Assembly (NCBI GenBank): GCA_021768625.1
Contig: JAETUM010000015.1
Coordinates: forward strand, 1-64,000
DNA: 64,000 nucleotides
Reading direction: 5' to 3'
Origin: Candidatus Stoquefichus sp.
GTDB lineage: Bacteria > Bacillota_I > Bacilli_A > Erysipelotrichales > Coprobacillaceae
A model generated the notes under the pieces. That model did no database searches, had not been told where the DNA came from, and worked only from the letters and a program-made list of their open reading frames with translations. A program made the position numbers and the translations under genes. The stretch's first letter is position 1; every line of letters begins with the position of its first letter. Shown here one piece after another: positions 16,527-25,689 of the stretch.

Positions 16527-18470
16527 GTGAGTGAAAACAATGAGTTTTCTGCATTAGGCAAAGACATAAATAATTCTTTATATCAAGCTGACCGAGCCAC
16601 GAGAGTAGCAAAAGAATTGGGCTACTCTGCCGTTGGCGGTATGAATAAAATGGTGCAAGACATCAGACAGGAAATGCTTGAAGGCAATGAGCTTGTTCTT
16701 ATTAATACAGGAACAGGTATAAATGACATAGAAATTGTTGATGCTGATACAGCATTATCGACAGGAGTAATTGACGAAAGTGCAGTCATTACAAATGAAG
16801 CAGATTTGAATGACTTTCTAACCTTGCAATCTGCATTAGAAGCTGATGATGTTGAGCCAGATACACTTGCAACTGTAGCAAGTTTTCGTGTAAGTGGTAA
16901 AGAACAGCTTAAAACAATGTTAGATGATAAAGGTTATGACCTTAATGAAAATCAATTAGGAACTCTTAATAAAACATTAAGGACTGCAACTCCGAAAATA
17001 TCTGACAAGGCTTTTAAATTTACTACTGGTACAATTAAAGTCGGTGCAAAAACAGGAAAACTTACTACAAAAGCAGGTGGAAAATTAGTTCGTTTTAGCA
17101 GAAACTTTAATGTGTTTGATGCCGAAGGTAATGTTGATGCTGTTCAAAGCGGTGCTAATCAATTAAAAACTACAGCTAAATGGGGTGGGCGAAACTTTAT
17201 TGCAAAGCCAATGGGGCATTTTGGAAAAAAAGCAAGTCAAAAGATAATGAAAAAGCCTGTCCAAGCTATTACCAAAGGCATTGGTAAAGCCGAAGCAAAA
17301 ATTACAGCTAAACTTGCCAAGATGTCTGCAAAGGGAATAAGTAAGGTTTTACAGATACTTGTAAAAGCATTAGCTCATATTATCAAATGGCTTGTGACTG
17401 CTATTGTATCGTGCTTACCTTTTGCTATTGTATTTTTTGTTCTTATTATTATAGTAGTTGTTGTAATGAGTATTTTCGGCGGAAATATGGACGATAATCA
17501 ATTACAGCAATATTCAGATTATATGAGCAAAATACAAACTGAATTTCAAGATAAAACAAAAGGATATTATGATGATGGCTATAAAGTAGATGGTACATAT
17601 AATGGAGTAGCCTATATAAATTGGCAGGCAGCTCTTTCGGTTATTCAAATATTACAGCCAGAGCTTGATGCAAGCAACAGCGAATTTGATTTGCTTGATA
17701 AAATGAAAAATGACGGTGTAATGTACACCATTACTGAAACTACAACCACAGAATATGAGCAAAAACCTGCCGTCAAAGATAAAGATGGAAATATCATACA
17801 AGAAGCAGTAATGACAACAAAAAAATATGTTGTCACTATTGGTACACTTGATGATTATAAAAATTGGATAAAGGATAATACTTCTTCGGTAATGTCTTTT
17901 TATGATAAAGAAAAAATATCTTATGACAGTAATACTTCTTCTTTCTTAACGACAGATTTAAGTGAGAGCATTGACGAACTATATAATAGTGATGATTTCA
18001 CATTATTGTTTGAAGAAGCAGGTATAACTATGGGTGGTGGAACAGGTGGCGGTGAAATATTCGATACAGGTGAGCATAGTGGAGTTCTTGCTTATCCAAC
18101 AACATATCGTAGTATATCCGCAGGATTTCCTAAATATCCGAGTGGTAGAGAGCATACAGGAATAGATTTTCCTGCCCCAAACAATACACCTATATGTGCT
18201 TGTGCAGATGGAGTTGTTATTTTGACAAAAGAGCTTAACTATTCATATGGTCGCTATATTGTAATACAACACAATATTGACGGTCAAACGCTATACACTC
18301 TCTATGCTCATAATAACACTCTATATGTTAAAGCAGGTGATACAGTTCAAAAAGGACAGCATATTGCCGATAGTGGCAGTACAGGAAACTCAACAGGGCC
18401 GCACTGTCATTTATCAGTGCTGACAAGTTGGTCGCCACAAAGGTATGTGCAACCATTAGATTATTTATAA
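16527..18470 (+). CDS. Conjugal transfer cell-wall hydrolase with M23 domain (647 aa)
   Basis: A VirB1-like wall-opening enzyme. A long basic cytosolic or linker region (1-280) is followed by one strong membrane helix (about 291-317) and an extracellular region. The C-terminal M23 endopeptidase domain (about 520-647) has zinc ligands in HTGIDF (about 543 and 547) and PHCHLSV (about 625 and 627), cutting peptidoglycan cross-bridges. Unlike many homologues, no separate lysozyme-like domain is evident in the middle; residues 330-500 are uncharacterised. GTG 16527 follows AGGGGGT. It lies 15 nt after VirB4. Confidence 0.88.
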   Translation: MSENNEFSALGKDINNSLYQADRATRVAKELGYSAVGGMNKMVQDIRQEMLEGNELVLINTGTGINDIEIVDADTALSTGVIDESAVITNEADLNDFLTLQSALEADDVEPDTLATVASFRVSGKEQLKTMLDDKGYDLNENQLGTLNKTLRTATPKISDKAFKFTTGTIKVGAKTGKLTTKAGGKLVRFSRNFNVFDAEGNVDAVQSGANQLKTTAKWGGRNFIAKPMGHFGKKASQKIMKKPVQAITKGIGKAEAKITAKLAKMSAKGISKVLQILVKALAHIIKWLVTAIVSCLPFAIVFFVLIIIVVVVMSIFGGNMDDNQLQQYSDYMSKIQTEFQDKTKGYYDDGYKVDGTYNGVAYINWQAALSVIQILQPELDASNSEFDLLDKMKNDGVMYTITETTTTEYEQKPAVKDKDGNIIQEAVMTTKKYVVTIGTLDDYKNWIKDNTSSVMSFYDKEKISYDSNTSSFLTTDLSESIDELYNSDDFTLLFEEAGITMGGGTGGGEIFDTGEHSGVLAYPTTYRSISAGFPKYPSGREHTGIDFPAPNNTPICACADGVVILTKELNYSYGRYIVIQHNIDGQTLYTLYAHNNTLYVKAGDTVQKGQHIADSGSTGNSTGPHCHLSVLTSWSPQRYVQPLDYL

Positions 18471-18474
18471 AAAA

Positions 18475-18484
18475 GACAGATGTC
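18475..18484. repeat. Junction palindrome core
   Basis: GACAGATGTC lies between the stop at 18470 and the next ribosome binding site. Confidence 0.6.
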
Positions 18485-18505
18485 AAAATGAAAGGAGTAA
18501 TGTTT

Positions 18506-18697
18506 ATGGCGACATTTTCAAAAAAAACTATTGAAACGGCAATTGCAAAATTCCAAAAAGAAAAAGCAATTGCGGAAGAAAAAATAAAACCATTGCAAGA
18601 AACTGTTAAACAATGCGACAAGAAAATAGCAGAATATCAGAAATTATTGCAACAACTTGAAAAACTTGAAGCAGATTTTACAGCTTCTATAGATTAA
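18506..18697 (+). CDS. Small coiled-coil protein (63 aa)
   Basis: ATG 18506 follows AAAGGAG by 8 nt. Nearly the whole protein is a heptad-patterned, Lys/Glu-rich coiled coil (IAEYQKLLQQLEKLEADF at the end). Such small proteins are frequent after the M23 gene in related elements; function unknown. It may bridge other transfer proteins. Confidence 0.65.
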   Translation: MATFSKKTIETAIAKFQKEKAIAEEKIKPLQETVKQCDKKIAEYQKLLQQLEKLEADFTASID

Positions 18698-18747
18698 TAT
18701 TATTAATGGAAGAAAAATCAAAATGGCGAGGAAGGAGTAAACGAATT

Positions 18748-19716
18748 ATGAATAATAAATGGACTGAACATAAGATACTTGATGTTCAAAATCATTTAAT
18801 AAAAAACTTGCCAGAAAAAGAGCAAGAAAAGTATAAGTTAAAAAAACTTAACAAAAAACAGGAAGATGTTTTGATGTTTTCTAAAAAAGACTTCAAAACA
18901 TACAGAGAAAATAATAATGTTGTTGTTGTAGGTAAAATCCGAAAAAGACAAAAGAAATATAAAATATATGAAAACAACAACATTTATCCACCAACGAACT
19001 TTGATAACTTTCTTGATAAGAAAAAAGATAAAAAGGTTATTGGTAATGCAGAGCTTTATATTTCGAGAGATAAAGTCGATAAGTATTGTTACAAAAAAAA
19101 TGGTAAAAATGTAAAGCTATATGATGTAAAAGAAACAAATAATTCCCATACAGTAGGATATGCCTATGTAGGAAATAATAAGTTTCTTCAAGTAACAACA
19201 TTCAATCCATTATTGATATTATTGCCTTTATTGATTGTACTAATGATGGTGCTACTGTTACATCATTGTCCAGAAGTTCCACCGCCAATTGATATTATAG
19301 ATGGTGATGAAATCACTACAACACAACCAGTTGCTGTAGAACAATTACCTAATTGTGACTACTTGTTATTTAGTGAAACAACAACATTGACGAAGGATAA
19401 TCCTTCAATTAGATTGTGCAATTTGAAATCAAATGAAGGACTATGGCTTATATCATATCAAATATATGTTGATGGTGAACCACTTAAAGATTTAAACAAT
19501 CCACAGGAAGTATATTCTACAGGTGCTATAAAGGCAGGTTATCAAATTGACGGAACAACAGATAGTAATCTTAACTTATGGAGTAGGCTTGATGCAGGTA
19601 CATATGAACTGAAATGTGTTGGTACACAATATCAAGAGCAAACAAATGAAAAAGGTGAACATCTTGTTACACCAGTTAAAAATACATTAAAAACAACATT
19701 AGTTGTTGATAAATAA
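18748..19716 (+). CDS. Membrane-anchored exported protein of the transfer region (322 aa)
   Basis: ATG 18748 follows GGAGTAA. A basic cytosolic N-terminal part (1-148) is followed by a single membrane helix (about 152-172, rich in L, I and M) and an extracytoplasmic beta-rich domain (about 180-322). The outside domain has FSETTTLTKDNPSIRLCNL and a final TTLVV strand typical of small immunoglobulin-like modules. No catalytic motif seen. Given its position after the wall hydrolase it may be a structural part of the mating channel. Confidence 0.6.
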   Translation: MNNKWTEHKILDVQNHLIKNLPEKEQEKYKLKKLNKKQEDVLMFSKKDFKTYRENNNVVVVGKIRKRQKKYKIYENNNIYPPTNFDNFLDKKKDKKVIGNAELYISRDKVDKYCYKKNGKNVKLYDVKETNNSHTVGYAYVGNNKFLQVTTFNPLLILLPLLIVLMMVLLLHHCPEVPPPIDIIDGDEITTTQPVAVEQLPNCDYLLFSETTTLTKDNPSIRLCNLKSNEGLWLISYQIYVDGEPLKDLNNPQEVYSTGAIKAGYQIDGTTDSNLNLWSRLDAGTYELKCVGTQYQEQTNEKGEHLVTPVKNTLKTTLVVDK

Positions 19717-19725
19717 AGATATATT

Positions 19726-19742
19726 AGCCAATTGGCTTTTAT
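19726..19742 (+). terminator. Weak terminator-like hairpin
   Basis: AGCC/GGCT stem (19726-19737) followed by TTTT. Short stem, so low confidence. It precedes the leader element at 19761. Confidence 0.35.
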
Positions 19743-19760
19743 ATAAATAAAACAAACTAT

Positions 19761-19782
19761 GGTGGCGACCTACGCAGAAAGG
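19761..19782 (+). promoter_or_regulatory. Conserved 5' leader element, copy 1
   Basis: Starts GGTGGCGACC and continues ACGCAGAAAGG. The loop GCG can pair with the downstream CGC, and AGAAAGG serves as ribosome binding site 11 nt before ATG 19794. Short class (no TAAA insert), as at 60510. Four related copies are listed at 22625, 36874, 42438 and 60510. Confidence 0.7.
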
Positions 19783-19793
19783 AAGTGTTCTTT

Positions 19794-20489
19794 ATGAACA
19801 AAATTATTAAAAAAGTCGTTGCAGGTGTGCTTACTGCTCTGACTGTAGCATCAATCACAAGCACAACAGCATTTGCATCAACCTCTTATGTTAATTCGGT
19901 AGGTTCTGCAAAAGAAGATATTGGTATTTTGAGTGATAGCTCTTATACTGTTATTGGTAAAGATACCACACAGGATAAAAAGAGTACATATTCAAATATT
20001 ACTCCTGCTGATGAAAGTATTACAAGTCCTTGTGAAGTATATGCAACTGTTGAAGAAGGCTCAAAAGTATATGACCCAGAAAACCCAAATGCAGATGATG
20101 ATGGGTTTGTAGATGGTAGTGTTATTGCATCACTTCCTACAACCATTATTTTAAGTGGTACACCTAATGCAGAGGGTTACTATGAAGGCAGTGGTATTGT
20201 TAAAGTAAAGGGCAATGTTGCAGGAACAACTATTGTTAATGTTGTACCAGATAGCACTGTTACATTATCATCACAGGGAAAAGCTGATATTAGTGCAAAT
20301 ATTGTACAGGAATATACAAAATTCGTAATTCCGACTTCCGCAGTAACAGGTGATGATGTAAACAAAAATCTTGATTATGTATTTAACAATGATTGTTCAT
20401 CAACTGTAGTTGTTAAAACTAATCAGGCAACCGCAGGTAGTTGGCACGGTGCATATAATAATGTTGTATCTTTGACAACAGCTGAATAA
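19794..20489 (+). CDS. Secreted pilin-like beta protein (231 aa)
   Basis: Signal peptide (about 1-29, ending TAFAST). The mature protein has a beta-rich domain with LPTTIILSGTPNAEGYYEG and a final ATAGSWHGAYNN, closely matched by residues about 60-180 of the next protein (VPTTIILNGTPDAEGNY, LTAGSWNT). This domain is common in secreted proteins of Lachnospiraceae. No sorting motif or membrane anchor, so it is probably released or held non-covalently. ATG 19794 is chosen because it follows the AGAAAGG of the conserved leader. Possible structural subunit at the mating surface (inference). Confidence 0.68.
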   Translation: MNKIIKKVVAGVLTALTVASITSTTAFASTSYVNSVGSAKEDIGILSDSSYTVIGKDTTQDKKSTYSNITPADESITSPCEVYATVEEGSKVYDPENPNADDDGFVDGSVIASLPTTIILSGTPNAEGYYEGSGIVKVKGNVAGTTIVNVVPDSTVTLSSQGKADISANIVQEYTKFVIPTSAVTGDDVNKNLDYVFNNDCSSTVVVKTNQATAGSWHGAYNNVVSLTTAE

Positions 20490-20499
20490 TTAAATAAAT

Positions 20500-20527
20500 A
20501 ATAGGGGGTTTAAATGCCCTCTATTGT
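20500..20527 (+). other. Intercistronic hairpin
   Basis: AATAGGGGG (20500-20508) pairs with CCCTCTATT (20517-20525) through 9 bp with one G-U. No T-run of note; lies between the two secreted-protein genes. Confidence 0.55.
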
Positions 20528-20546
20528 TTAGAAAGGAAAACGAATT

Positions 20547-22601
20547 ATGAAAAGTAAAAAAATTATATCAATTATTCTTTCTGTTCTTACATTAGTTTCT
20601 GTTGCTCCTATTAGTGTGTTTGCTCAATCATCAATAGGAAGTACAAGCGGTAATGTATCAATTGGTGAAGATATAGAACAGAAAGCCAAAACAAAATATG
20701 CAAACATAGAAGAAGGAACGGCACAGACAGAAGTATATTTAACAATAGAAGATAGTGACCTTATTGTAAGTGTACCAACAACAATTATTCTTAATGGTAC
20801 ACCAGATGCCGAAGGTAATTATATTGGTAAATATTCAGTAGGAGTAAGTGGCAATATGTCTGGAAACAAACTTGTTCAAGTTAAGCCTACTGATACATCT
20901 GTAGAGTTGCATCAGAATGGTAAGTTATCAAAAAATGCAATTATTACACAGGAAAGAACACGTTTTGACAATAATGACCTTACAAATAATATTAAAACAA
21001 CAGGTCAAGTTACTGCTAATGCTCTGACGGCAGGTTCTTGGAACACTATTACATCTTTTGAATTAAAGATTATTTCTAAAAGTGACTATGACCCACTTCC
21101 AAGTGCAAAACTATTAGCAGAAAATAAAGATACCAATATTTATGAAGATTATGATTTATTTGAAAACGGCAGAGCAGCAAATATTGAAAAAAATGAATGG
21201 TCTGTTACTGGCAATCCTGCAAATGATATTATTAGCACAAAAATGTTGTACTTGCCGTATGGAAGTGCAGTAAGATTTAATACCAATAAATTAAAAAATC
21301 TGGGATATACCTCTGGAAATCCAGATATTAGACTATATCAATACAGTGCTGATGGAACATATATCGGTGAAGTAACAAGAACCGTGTTAGCACCTAATGA
21401 AAACAATACCGATACTGATTTTGATTGTACTAATTTCGTAGTTGCCAATAAAGAAGGAATGTATGTCAGAGTTCGTTGGGTTAAATGGGGTAATACTTTT
21501 ACCGAAAATTCAACAAAAGACTTACAGTCGGTCTTTACTGTTCATAGTTTAACGGCTATTAATGCTGAAATATTTGATAATAAAACTTTAATAAAATGTT
21601 GGGATAATGAAGGTGAATATGAAGGCTGGGCAACTAAAACTATATTTTTTAATCCAAAAGACAATTTATATTATGCTTTTTATCCATCTCAACCAAGCCA
21701 TACTGAAATGACAGCTAATATAATGTATAGAACTTCATCAGACTTAATCAATTGGAGTAATTCTACTATTATTTATAATAACGACCCTGACAATACAGTA
21801 TCAATGGACGGTGCATCTTTATGTTTTAACGGCGATATGTTTATAAGTCTAATGAACACTCCATCTGGTGGCGAAAATGAGTTTACATATACAAGTTTTC
21901 TTAGAAGTACAGATAATGGACTTACTTGGGAAAAACAAGACTTTATTCTTGACAATAACAATGTAACAGGAAAATATCGAATTCAAAGACCAAGAGTTCT
22001 TGAAGATGGTAGAATATTTGCAAATTACTTTGATAGTAAAAAAGTAGAAAAATACGGAATATGCTACAGTGAAGATAACGGACTTACTTGGACAAGTTCA
22101 GACTTTATTTCAAAGTATAGAAAACCAGAAAACAGTGAATATGATTTTGTAAAATTAAACAATGGTAATATTCTTTGTGCAGAAAGAATTAATGATACAC
22201 CATCTATTGCATTATCAATTAGTACAGATAACGGTAAATCTTTTATTAAGGAAACAGGATTATATACAGTTGATGGCGACCATCAGATGTCTAATTGTCC
22301 GTATATTCGATATGATAAAGAAAATGATAGAATTACTATTTATGAAGTGGATAGATTTAAAACAGGTGCTTTAGTTGGTATATATAGTTCTGGAAACAAC
22401 ATTACTGACTTTTTACTTAATGGAACTGAATTTAAAGGATTTAAAATTAATGTATGTTCACTTGGAATAAATGGTAATGCTGATATGGGCTATCCTCATA
22501 TTATTGATGCACCAGATGGAACAGTAAAATGTTTTTATTATAATAGAATTGATAATAAAGCAGGTACAGCATCTTGGTATTCTGTAAGCACTATCAATTA
22601 A
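20547..22601 (+). CDS. Secreted protein with pilin-like domain and sialidase/BNR-type propeller (684 aa)
   Basis: Signal peptide (about 1-26), then the same beta domain as the previous protein (about 60-180). A C-terminal region of about 330 residues has three Asp-box motifs, STDNGLTW, SEDNGLTW and STDNGKSF, and strand spacing typical of a six-bladed beta-propeller of the sialidase/BNR superfamily. Asp boxes are structural, so they show fold, not activity; an Arg triad and catalytic Tyr/Glu could not be assigned by eye. No cell-wall sorting motif. Possible roles are glycan binding or cleavage of mucin sugars, which would be a fitness trait for a gut host. The pair 19794-20547 probably arose by duplication and fusion. 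Confidence 0.75.
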   Translation: MKSKKIISIILSVLTLVSVAPISVFAQSSIGSTSGNVSIGEDIEQKAKTKYANIEEGTAQTEVYLTIEDSDLIVSVPTTIILNGTPDAEGNYIGKYSVGVSGNMSGNKLVQVKPTDTSVELHQNGKLSKNAIITQERTRFDNNDLTNNIKTTGQVTANALTAGSWNTITSFELKIISKSDYDPLPSAKLLAENKDTNIYEDYDLFENGRAANIEKNEWSVTGNPANDIISTKMLYLPYGSAVRFNTNKLKNLGYTSGNPDIRLYQYSADGTYIGEVTRTVLAPNENNTDTDFDCTNFVVANKEGMYVRVRWVKWGNTFTENSTKDLQSVFTVHSLTAINAEIFDNKTLIKCWDNEGEYEGWATKTIFFNPKDNLYYAFYPSQPSHTEMTANIMYRTSSDLINWSNSTIIYNNDPDNTVSMDGASLCFNGDMFISLMNTPSGGENEFTYTSFLRSTDNGLTWEKQDFILDNNNVTGKYRIQRPRVLEDGRIFANYFDSKKVEKYGICYSEDNGLTWTSSDFISKYRKPENSEYDFVKLNNGNILCAERINDTPSIALSISTDNGKSFIKETGLYTVDGDHQMSNCPYIRYDKENDRITIYEVDRFKTGALVGIYSSGNNITDFLLNGTEFKGFKINVCSLGINGNADMGYPHIIDAPDGTVKCFYYNRIDNKAGTASWYSVSTIN

Positions 22602-22624
22602 AAATATTTTTATTAAATTATAAT

Positions 22625-22651
22625 AAGGTTGCGACCTTAAACGCAGAAAGG
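22625..22651 (+). promoter_or_regulatory. Conserved 5' leader element, copy 2
   Basis: AAGGT (22625-22629) pairs with ACCTT; the loop TGCG keeps GCG able to pair with CGC in AAACGCAG. AGAAAGG is the ribosome binding site, 9 nt before ATG 22661. Long class. The first loop base is T rather than G, which leaves the proposed GCG-CGC pairing intact. Confidence 0.75.
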
Positions 22652-22660
22652 AACAAACCA

Positions 22661-23098
22661 ATGGCAAAAACAAATGAAACTCAAAACAAAAAAGAGTTAG
22701 TATTTGTTGATTTTAGTAATCAGCAAATATTTAATGAGCGAACTATTAAAGACAAGGAAGGTAAAGATGTAACGCTTGTATCTGTATCTTTACCATCTTC
22801 GGCTGAACACAAGGGATATTATATTGATGTACAAAAGCAATATGTATATCCTTCGAGGTACAATAATAAGATGTCGTGTGTTTCCTTTATTAAAGGACAG
22901 AATATTCCTATTAGGCATTATGATAAGGAAACAGAAAAACAAGACAAGATTGTTCTTAAAGCAGAAGATGTTAAGAAGGAATTTTCTTCTTGGAAAAACA
23001 GTAAAAAAGAAAAGTCCAATACTGAACAGCCTACACCTGATAATGAGGAGCTTCCAGATAAAGAAGCAGAACAGGATTATGAGCCGATTGAAATTTAA
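22661..23098 (+). CDS. Hypothetical protein, possibly nucleic-acid binding (145 aa)
   Basis: ATG 22661 follows the leader element. Residues 1-95 form a compact beta-rich domain (LVFVDFSNQQIFNE, VTLVSVSLP, YYIDVQKQYVYPSRYNNKMSC), followed by an acidic/basic disordered tail ending in DYEPIEI. The short basic beta domain with acidic tail is reminiscent of single-strand-binding proteins, but I cannot confirm an OB fold. Conserved in the transfer operon between exported proteins. Confidence 0.55.
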   Translation: MAKTNETQNKKELVFVDFSNQQIFNERTIKDKEGKDVTLVSVSLPSSAEHKGYYIDVQKQYVYPSRYNNKMSCVSFIKGQNIPIRHYDKETEKQDKIVLKAEDVKKEFSSWKNSKKEKSNTEQPTPDNEELPDKEAEQDYEPIEI

Positions 23099-23126
23099 AA
23101 TCAGTTAATGATAGAGGAGTGATGAT

Positions 23127-24272
23127 ATGACAGATAAAGAACAATTATTACTACAGATGTATTCGTCACATAGAAAAAAGAAAATAATAATTATTTGTGT
23201 TATTATGGCATTGATTGTGATTATAGGCATTGGTATAGTAAGTTTTTTACTCATTTCATCACAATCTTTCAATTTAAGTAATAATACAATAACAATTGAA
23301 TATGGTACTGCCTATAATCCTTCTCTTACAGACTTTGTAAACATAGATGAAAATGTAACAGAGAAAAATACTTCTATGCAATACGATATTGAAAATGAAG
23401 AAGGGAAAGAATATGCAAGTATCGGTGAATATGATGTAAGCATTACACATATCCTAACATACCAATTTCGAGGGAAAACGCTGTTTGACAGAACGGTAAC
23501 AAAAACAGCGAAAGTGATTATAGCAGATACGACACCACCTAAATTTACTGAACAATGTCCTACAGAATTATCAATAATGACAATTCTTAATGATATAGAT
23601 AAACCAGACTTATCACAACGCTTTACAGCAGACGATTTGAGTGGTATTTGCTCTATATCAATAAAAGATGATGATGTTGACTATAAAACAGCAAATAAGT
23701 ACATTGTAGAGGTTGTAGCAACAGATAATTCAAATAATGTTGCTACAATGAAATGTACAATTAATGTCATTGCACCAGAACTGATATTAAAACAGAAGGA
23801 AATAATTCTTGAATTAGGAGAAAGTTCCAAAATCGAATTAGAATATAAAGGAACTGATAAACCAACATTTAAGAGCAGTGATACTTCTGTTGTAACTGTA
23901 GATGATGAAGGTAATATTACAAGTGTATATGCAGGTAAATGTTATGTAACAATATTTTGCAATGGATTAAAAGAAATATGCAATATTGTTGTTAATCCTA
24001 AGCCTGTAGAACAATCTACAACAGAACAGACAACTAAACCTAAAAGCCCTGCATCTTCAACTGGTGGCAGTAAACAAGAGGGTACGACAAAACAACCGCA
24101 ACCAACAAAAAATTATCCTAATAAGGATTTCTTGTTTACTGATGGTTATACAATGGACAATGTAACAGAAGCAGCATACGCTTATTTAAAAGAAAGTGGT
24201 AAATCTGGAAGCTGTATTCCTTTGAAAAACAGTGAAGGAATTTATATTGGTATGAGAGTAGTATTCAATTAA
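23127..24272 (+). CDS. Membrane-anchored protein with bacterial Ig-like domains (381 aa)
   Basis: One N-terminal membrane helix (about 20-43) places the rest outside. A HYR-like/cadherin-like segment (ADTTPPKFTEQCPTE, about 135-215) is followed by a Big_2-type domain (LELGESSKIELEYKGTDKPTF... SVVTVDDEGNITSVYAGKC, about 220-295). A Thr/Pro/Lys-rich linker and a final domain with two Cys complete it. No sorting motif. Last gene of the transfer operon; likely a wall-spanning structural or adhesive component. Confidence 0.72.
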   Translation: MTDKEQLLLQMYSSHRKKKIIIICVIMALIVIIGIGIVSFLLISSQSFNLSNNTITIEYGTAYNPSLTDFVNIDENVTEKNTSMQYDIENEEGKEYASIGEYDVSITHILTYQFRGKTLFDRTVTKTAKVIIADTTPPKFTEQCPTELSIMTILNDIDKPDLSQRFTADDLSGICSISIKDDDVDYKTANKYIVEVVATDNSNNVATMKCTINVIAPELILKQKEIILELGESSKIELEYKGTDKPTFKSSDTSVVTVDDEGNITSVYAGKCYVTIFCNGLKEICNIVVNPKPVEQSTTEQTTKPKSPASSTGGSKQEGTTKQPQPTKNYPNKDFLFTDGYTMDNVTEAAYAYLKESGKSGSCIPLKNSEGIYIGMRVVFN

Positions 24273-24289
24273 AAAATAAAAAATAATTG

Positions 24290-24318
24290 TTGACATAGAA
24301 ACAATTGTTTAGTATAAT
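24290..24318 (+). promoter_or_regulatory. Consensus promoter of the accessory operon
   Basis: TTGACA 24290-24295 and TATAAT 24313-24318, spacer 17 bp. Confidence 0.85.
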
Positions 24319-24330
24319 AATTATAGAGCA

Positions 24331-24361
24331 AAGAGAGAGGTAGGGAACTTCTCTCTTTTTT
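24331..24361 (+). terminator. Leader terminator/attenuator
   Basis: A purine stem AGAGAGA near 24332 pairs with TCTCTCT near 24350, then a T-run to 24361. It lies just after the promoter and about 100 nt ahead of the gene at 24459. Confidence 0.75.
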
Positions 24362-24458
24362 CATTATTATAACTAAAGAGGGAGTAAGTGAAATTAAAAG
24401 AGATTACGGTATTTTGTAATCTTTTTTTGATTTTAAAACGAAAAAGGAAGGTAGAAAA

Positions 24459-25226
24459 ATGAAATTATTAACAGAAGAATTAGTAAAAAAGTTTGAAGAA
24501 TACCCATTATACAGCCAAGACGGCAAGAGTGGTGATGCAAAGGTTATAGCAAAATTCTTTAATCCAATGGGGCAGGGAACTTGGCTTATAACAGAAGGTG
24601 ATATTATTCGAGATGAACAAGGGAACATTGAAGATGTTGAAATGTTTGGTTTTGTTAATCTTGTAGGTATAGAATATGCTGAACTTGGTTATGTATCACT
24701 TAATGAATTGCAATCAGTCAAATTACCTTTTGGTTTAACTATTGAAAGAGATTTATATTATCCAGAAGATATAACGCTTCGAGATGCCTGTCAAAGAGAG
24801 TTTGGCGAAGTGCCAGATATATTAAGAAAAGAATATAATCTTAAATATACCGTTTATCAGCTTAATGACAACGAAAGCAATCACTTTTTAAGGTTTGAGC
24901 CAATAGGAAGATTAAAAAATGGTATTGAAGATATTAAATTCAGCAATTATGACAAAGTATATGAAAATTCAAGAGAATATAGCATTGATAATATATTTTC
25001 AAATGAAATTTTAGAAGAACTATATGAGGAATTCAATATTGATATTCCAAAAGATTATAAAGGACATTCATTATCTATAAGTGATGTTATTGTTCTTGAA
25101 TGTGATGGAGTAAGCAAGGCTTATTATTGTGATACTTTTGGTTTTAAGGAAATCCCATCATTTATAGAGCAAATTAAAGAAAATGACAAGGATAAAACCG
25201 AGCCAGATATAACAGAGGATATGTAA
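24459..25226 (+). CDS. DUF2958 plus YodL-like accessory protein with EPDITEDM tail (255 aa)
   Basis: Residues 1-105 match the DUF2958 pattern (LYSQDGKSGDAKVIAKFFNP, GTWLITEG, ELGYVSLNELQ), a family found mostly beside ArdC and other mobile-element anti-defence genes. Residues 140-240 contain a YodL-like domain (ELYEEFNIDIPKDYKGHSLS, SDVIVLECDGVSKAYYCDTFGF), common in very large ICE methylase/helicases. The end TEPDITEDM is the same tag as in ArdA and the ATPase ending at 38850. First gene of an operon of acidic proteins. Function unproven; an anti-defence role is inferred from family context. Confidence 0.78.
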   Translation: MKLLTEELVKKFEEYPLYSQDGKSGDAKVIAKFFNPMGQGTWLITEGDIIRDEQGNIEDVEMFGFVNLVGIEYAELGYVSLNELQSVKLPFGLTIERDLYYPEDITLRDACQREFGEVPDILRKEYNLKYTVYQLNDNESNHFLRFEPIGRLKNGIEDIKFSNYDKVYENSREYSIDNIFSNEILEELYEEFNIDIPKDYKGHSLSISDVIVLECDGVSKAYYCDTFGFKEIPSFIEQIKENDKDKTEPDITEDM

Positions 25227-25238
25227 AGGAGCTTATTT

Positions 25239-25655
25239 ATGAAATTATATGATTTATTGAAAATAAAAGATTGTGTTGATACAGGTGATACAGTATATGA
25301 TGCAATGGTTACGGTTGACTTAATAGAAGATGCAGATGTAGAAGATAACTATGATAAATTTTGCAATTACCTTCTTCATAATGTTGAAGTAGTTGATACT
25401 AAAAATGATATATGTGACTGGACAGGCTTTATTAAAAGCAATATGGAAGCCTTTAAGGCTTTTACAAAAGAATATTGGGAACATACTTATGAAAATAACG
25501 AAGATGAATTTATCTATCAATGGATTAATGAACTACATTTATATTGTGCAGGTTATACAAGTGAAAATGTATATAAGGTATTTCTTGACACAATAGAAGG
25601 CTCATTAACTATTGATAATCAACAAAAAGACAAAGAAATTGATGTTTGCGAATAA
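25239..25655 (+). CDS. Hypothetical acidic protein (138 aa)
   Basis: Starts 12 nt after the previous gene with an AAAGGAG site. Acidic, soluble, alternating helices; YDLLKIKDCVDTGDTVYDAMV opens a domain often seen in element proteins. It ends in KEIDVCE, close to EDIDKCE at 11395. A palindrome begins at the stop codon. Confidence 0.55.
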   Translation: MKLYDLLKIKDCVDTGDTVYDAMVTVDLIEDADVEDNYDKFCNYLLHNVEVVDTKNDICDWTGFIKSNMEAFKAFTKEYWEHTYENNEDEFIYQWINELHLYCAGYTSENVYKVFLDTIEGSLTIDNQQKDKEIDVCE

Positions 25656-25671
25656 TTTGACAAATGTCAAC
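25656..25671. repeat. Junction palindrome
   Basis: TTTGACAAATGTCAAC begins right after the TAA at 25655 and ends before the AAGAAAGG site of the next gene. Confidence 0.75.
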
Positions 25672-25689
25672 AAAAGAAAGGAAATAATT

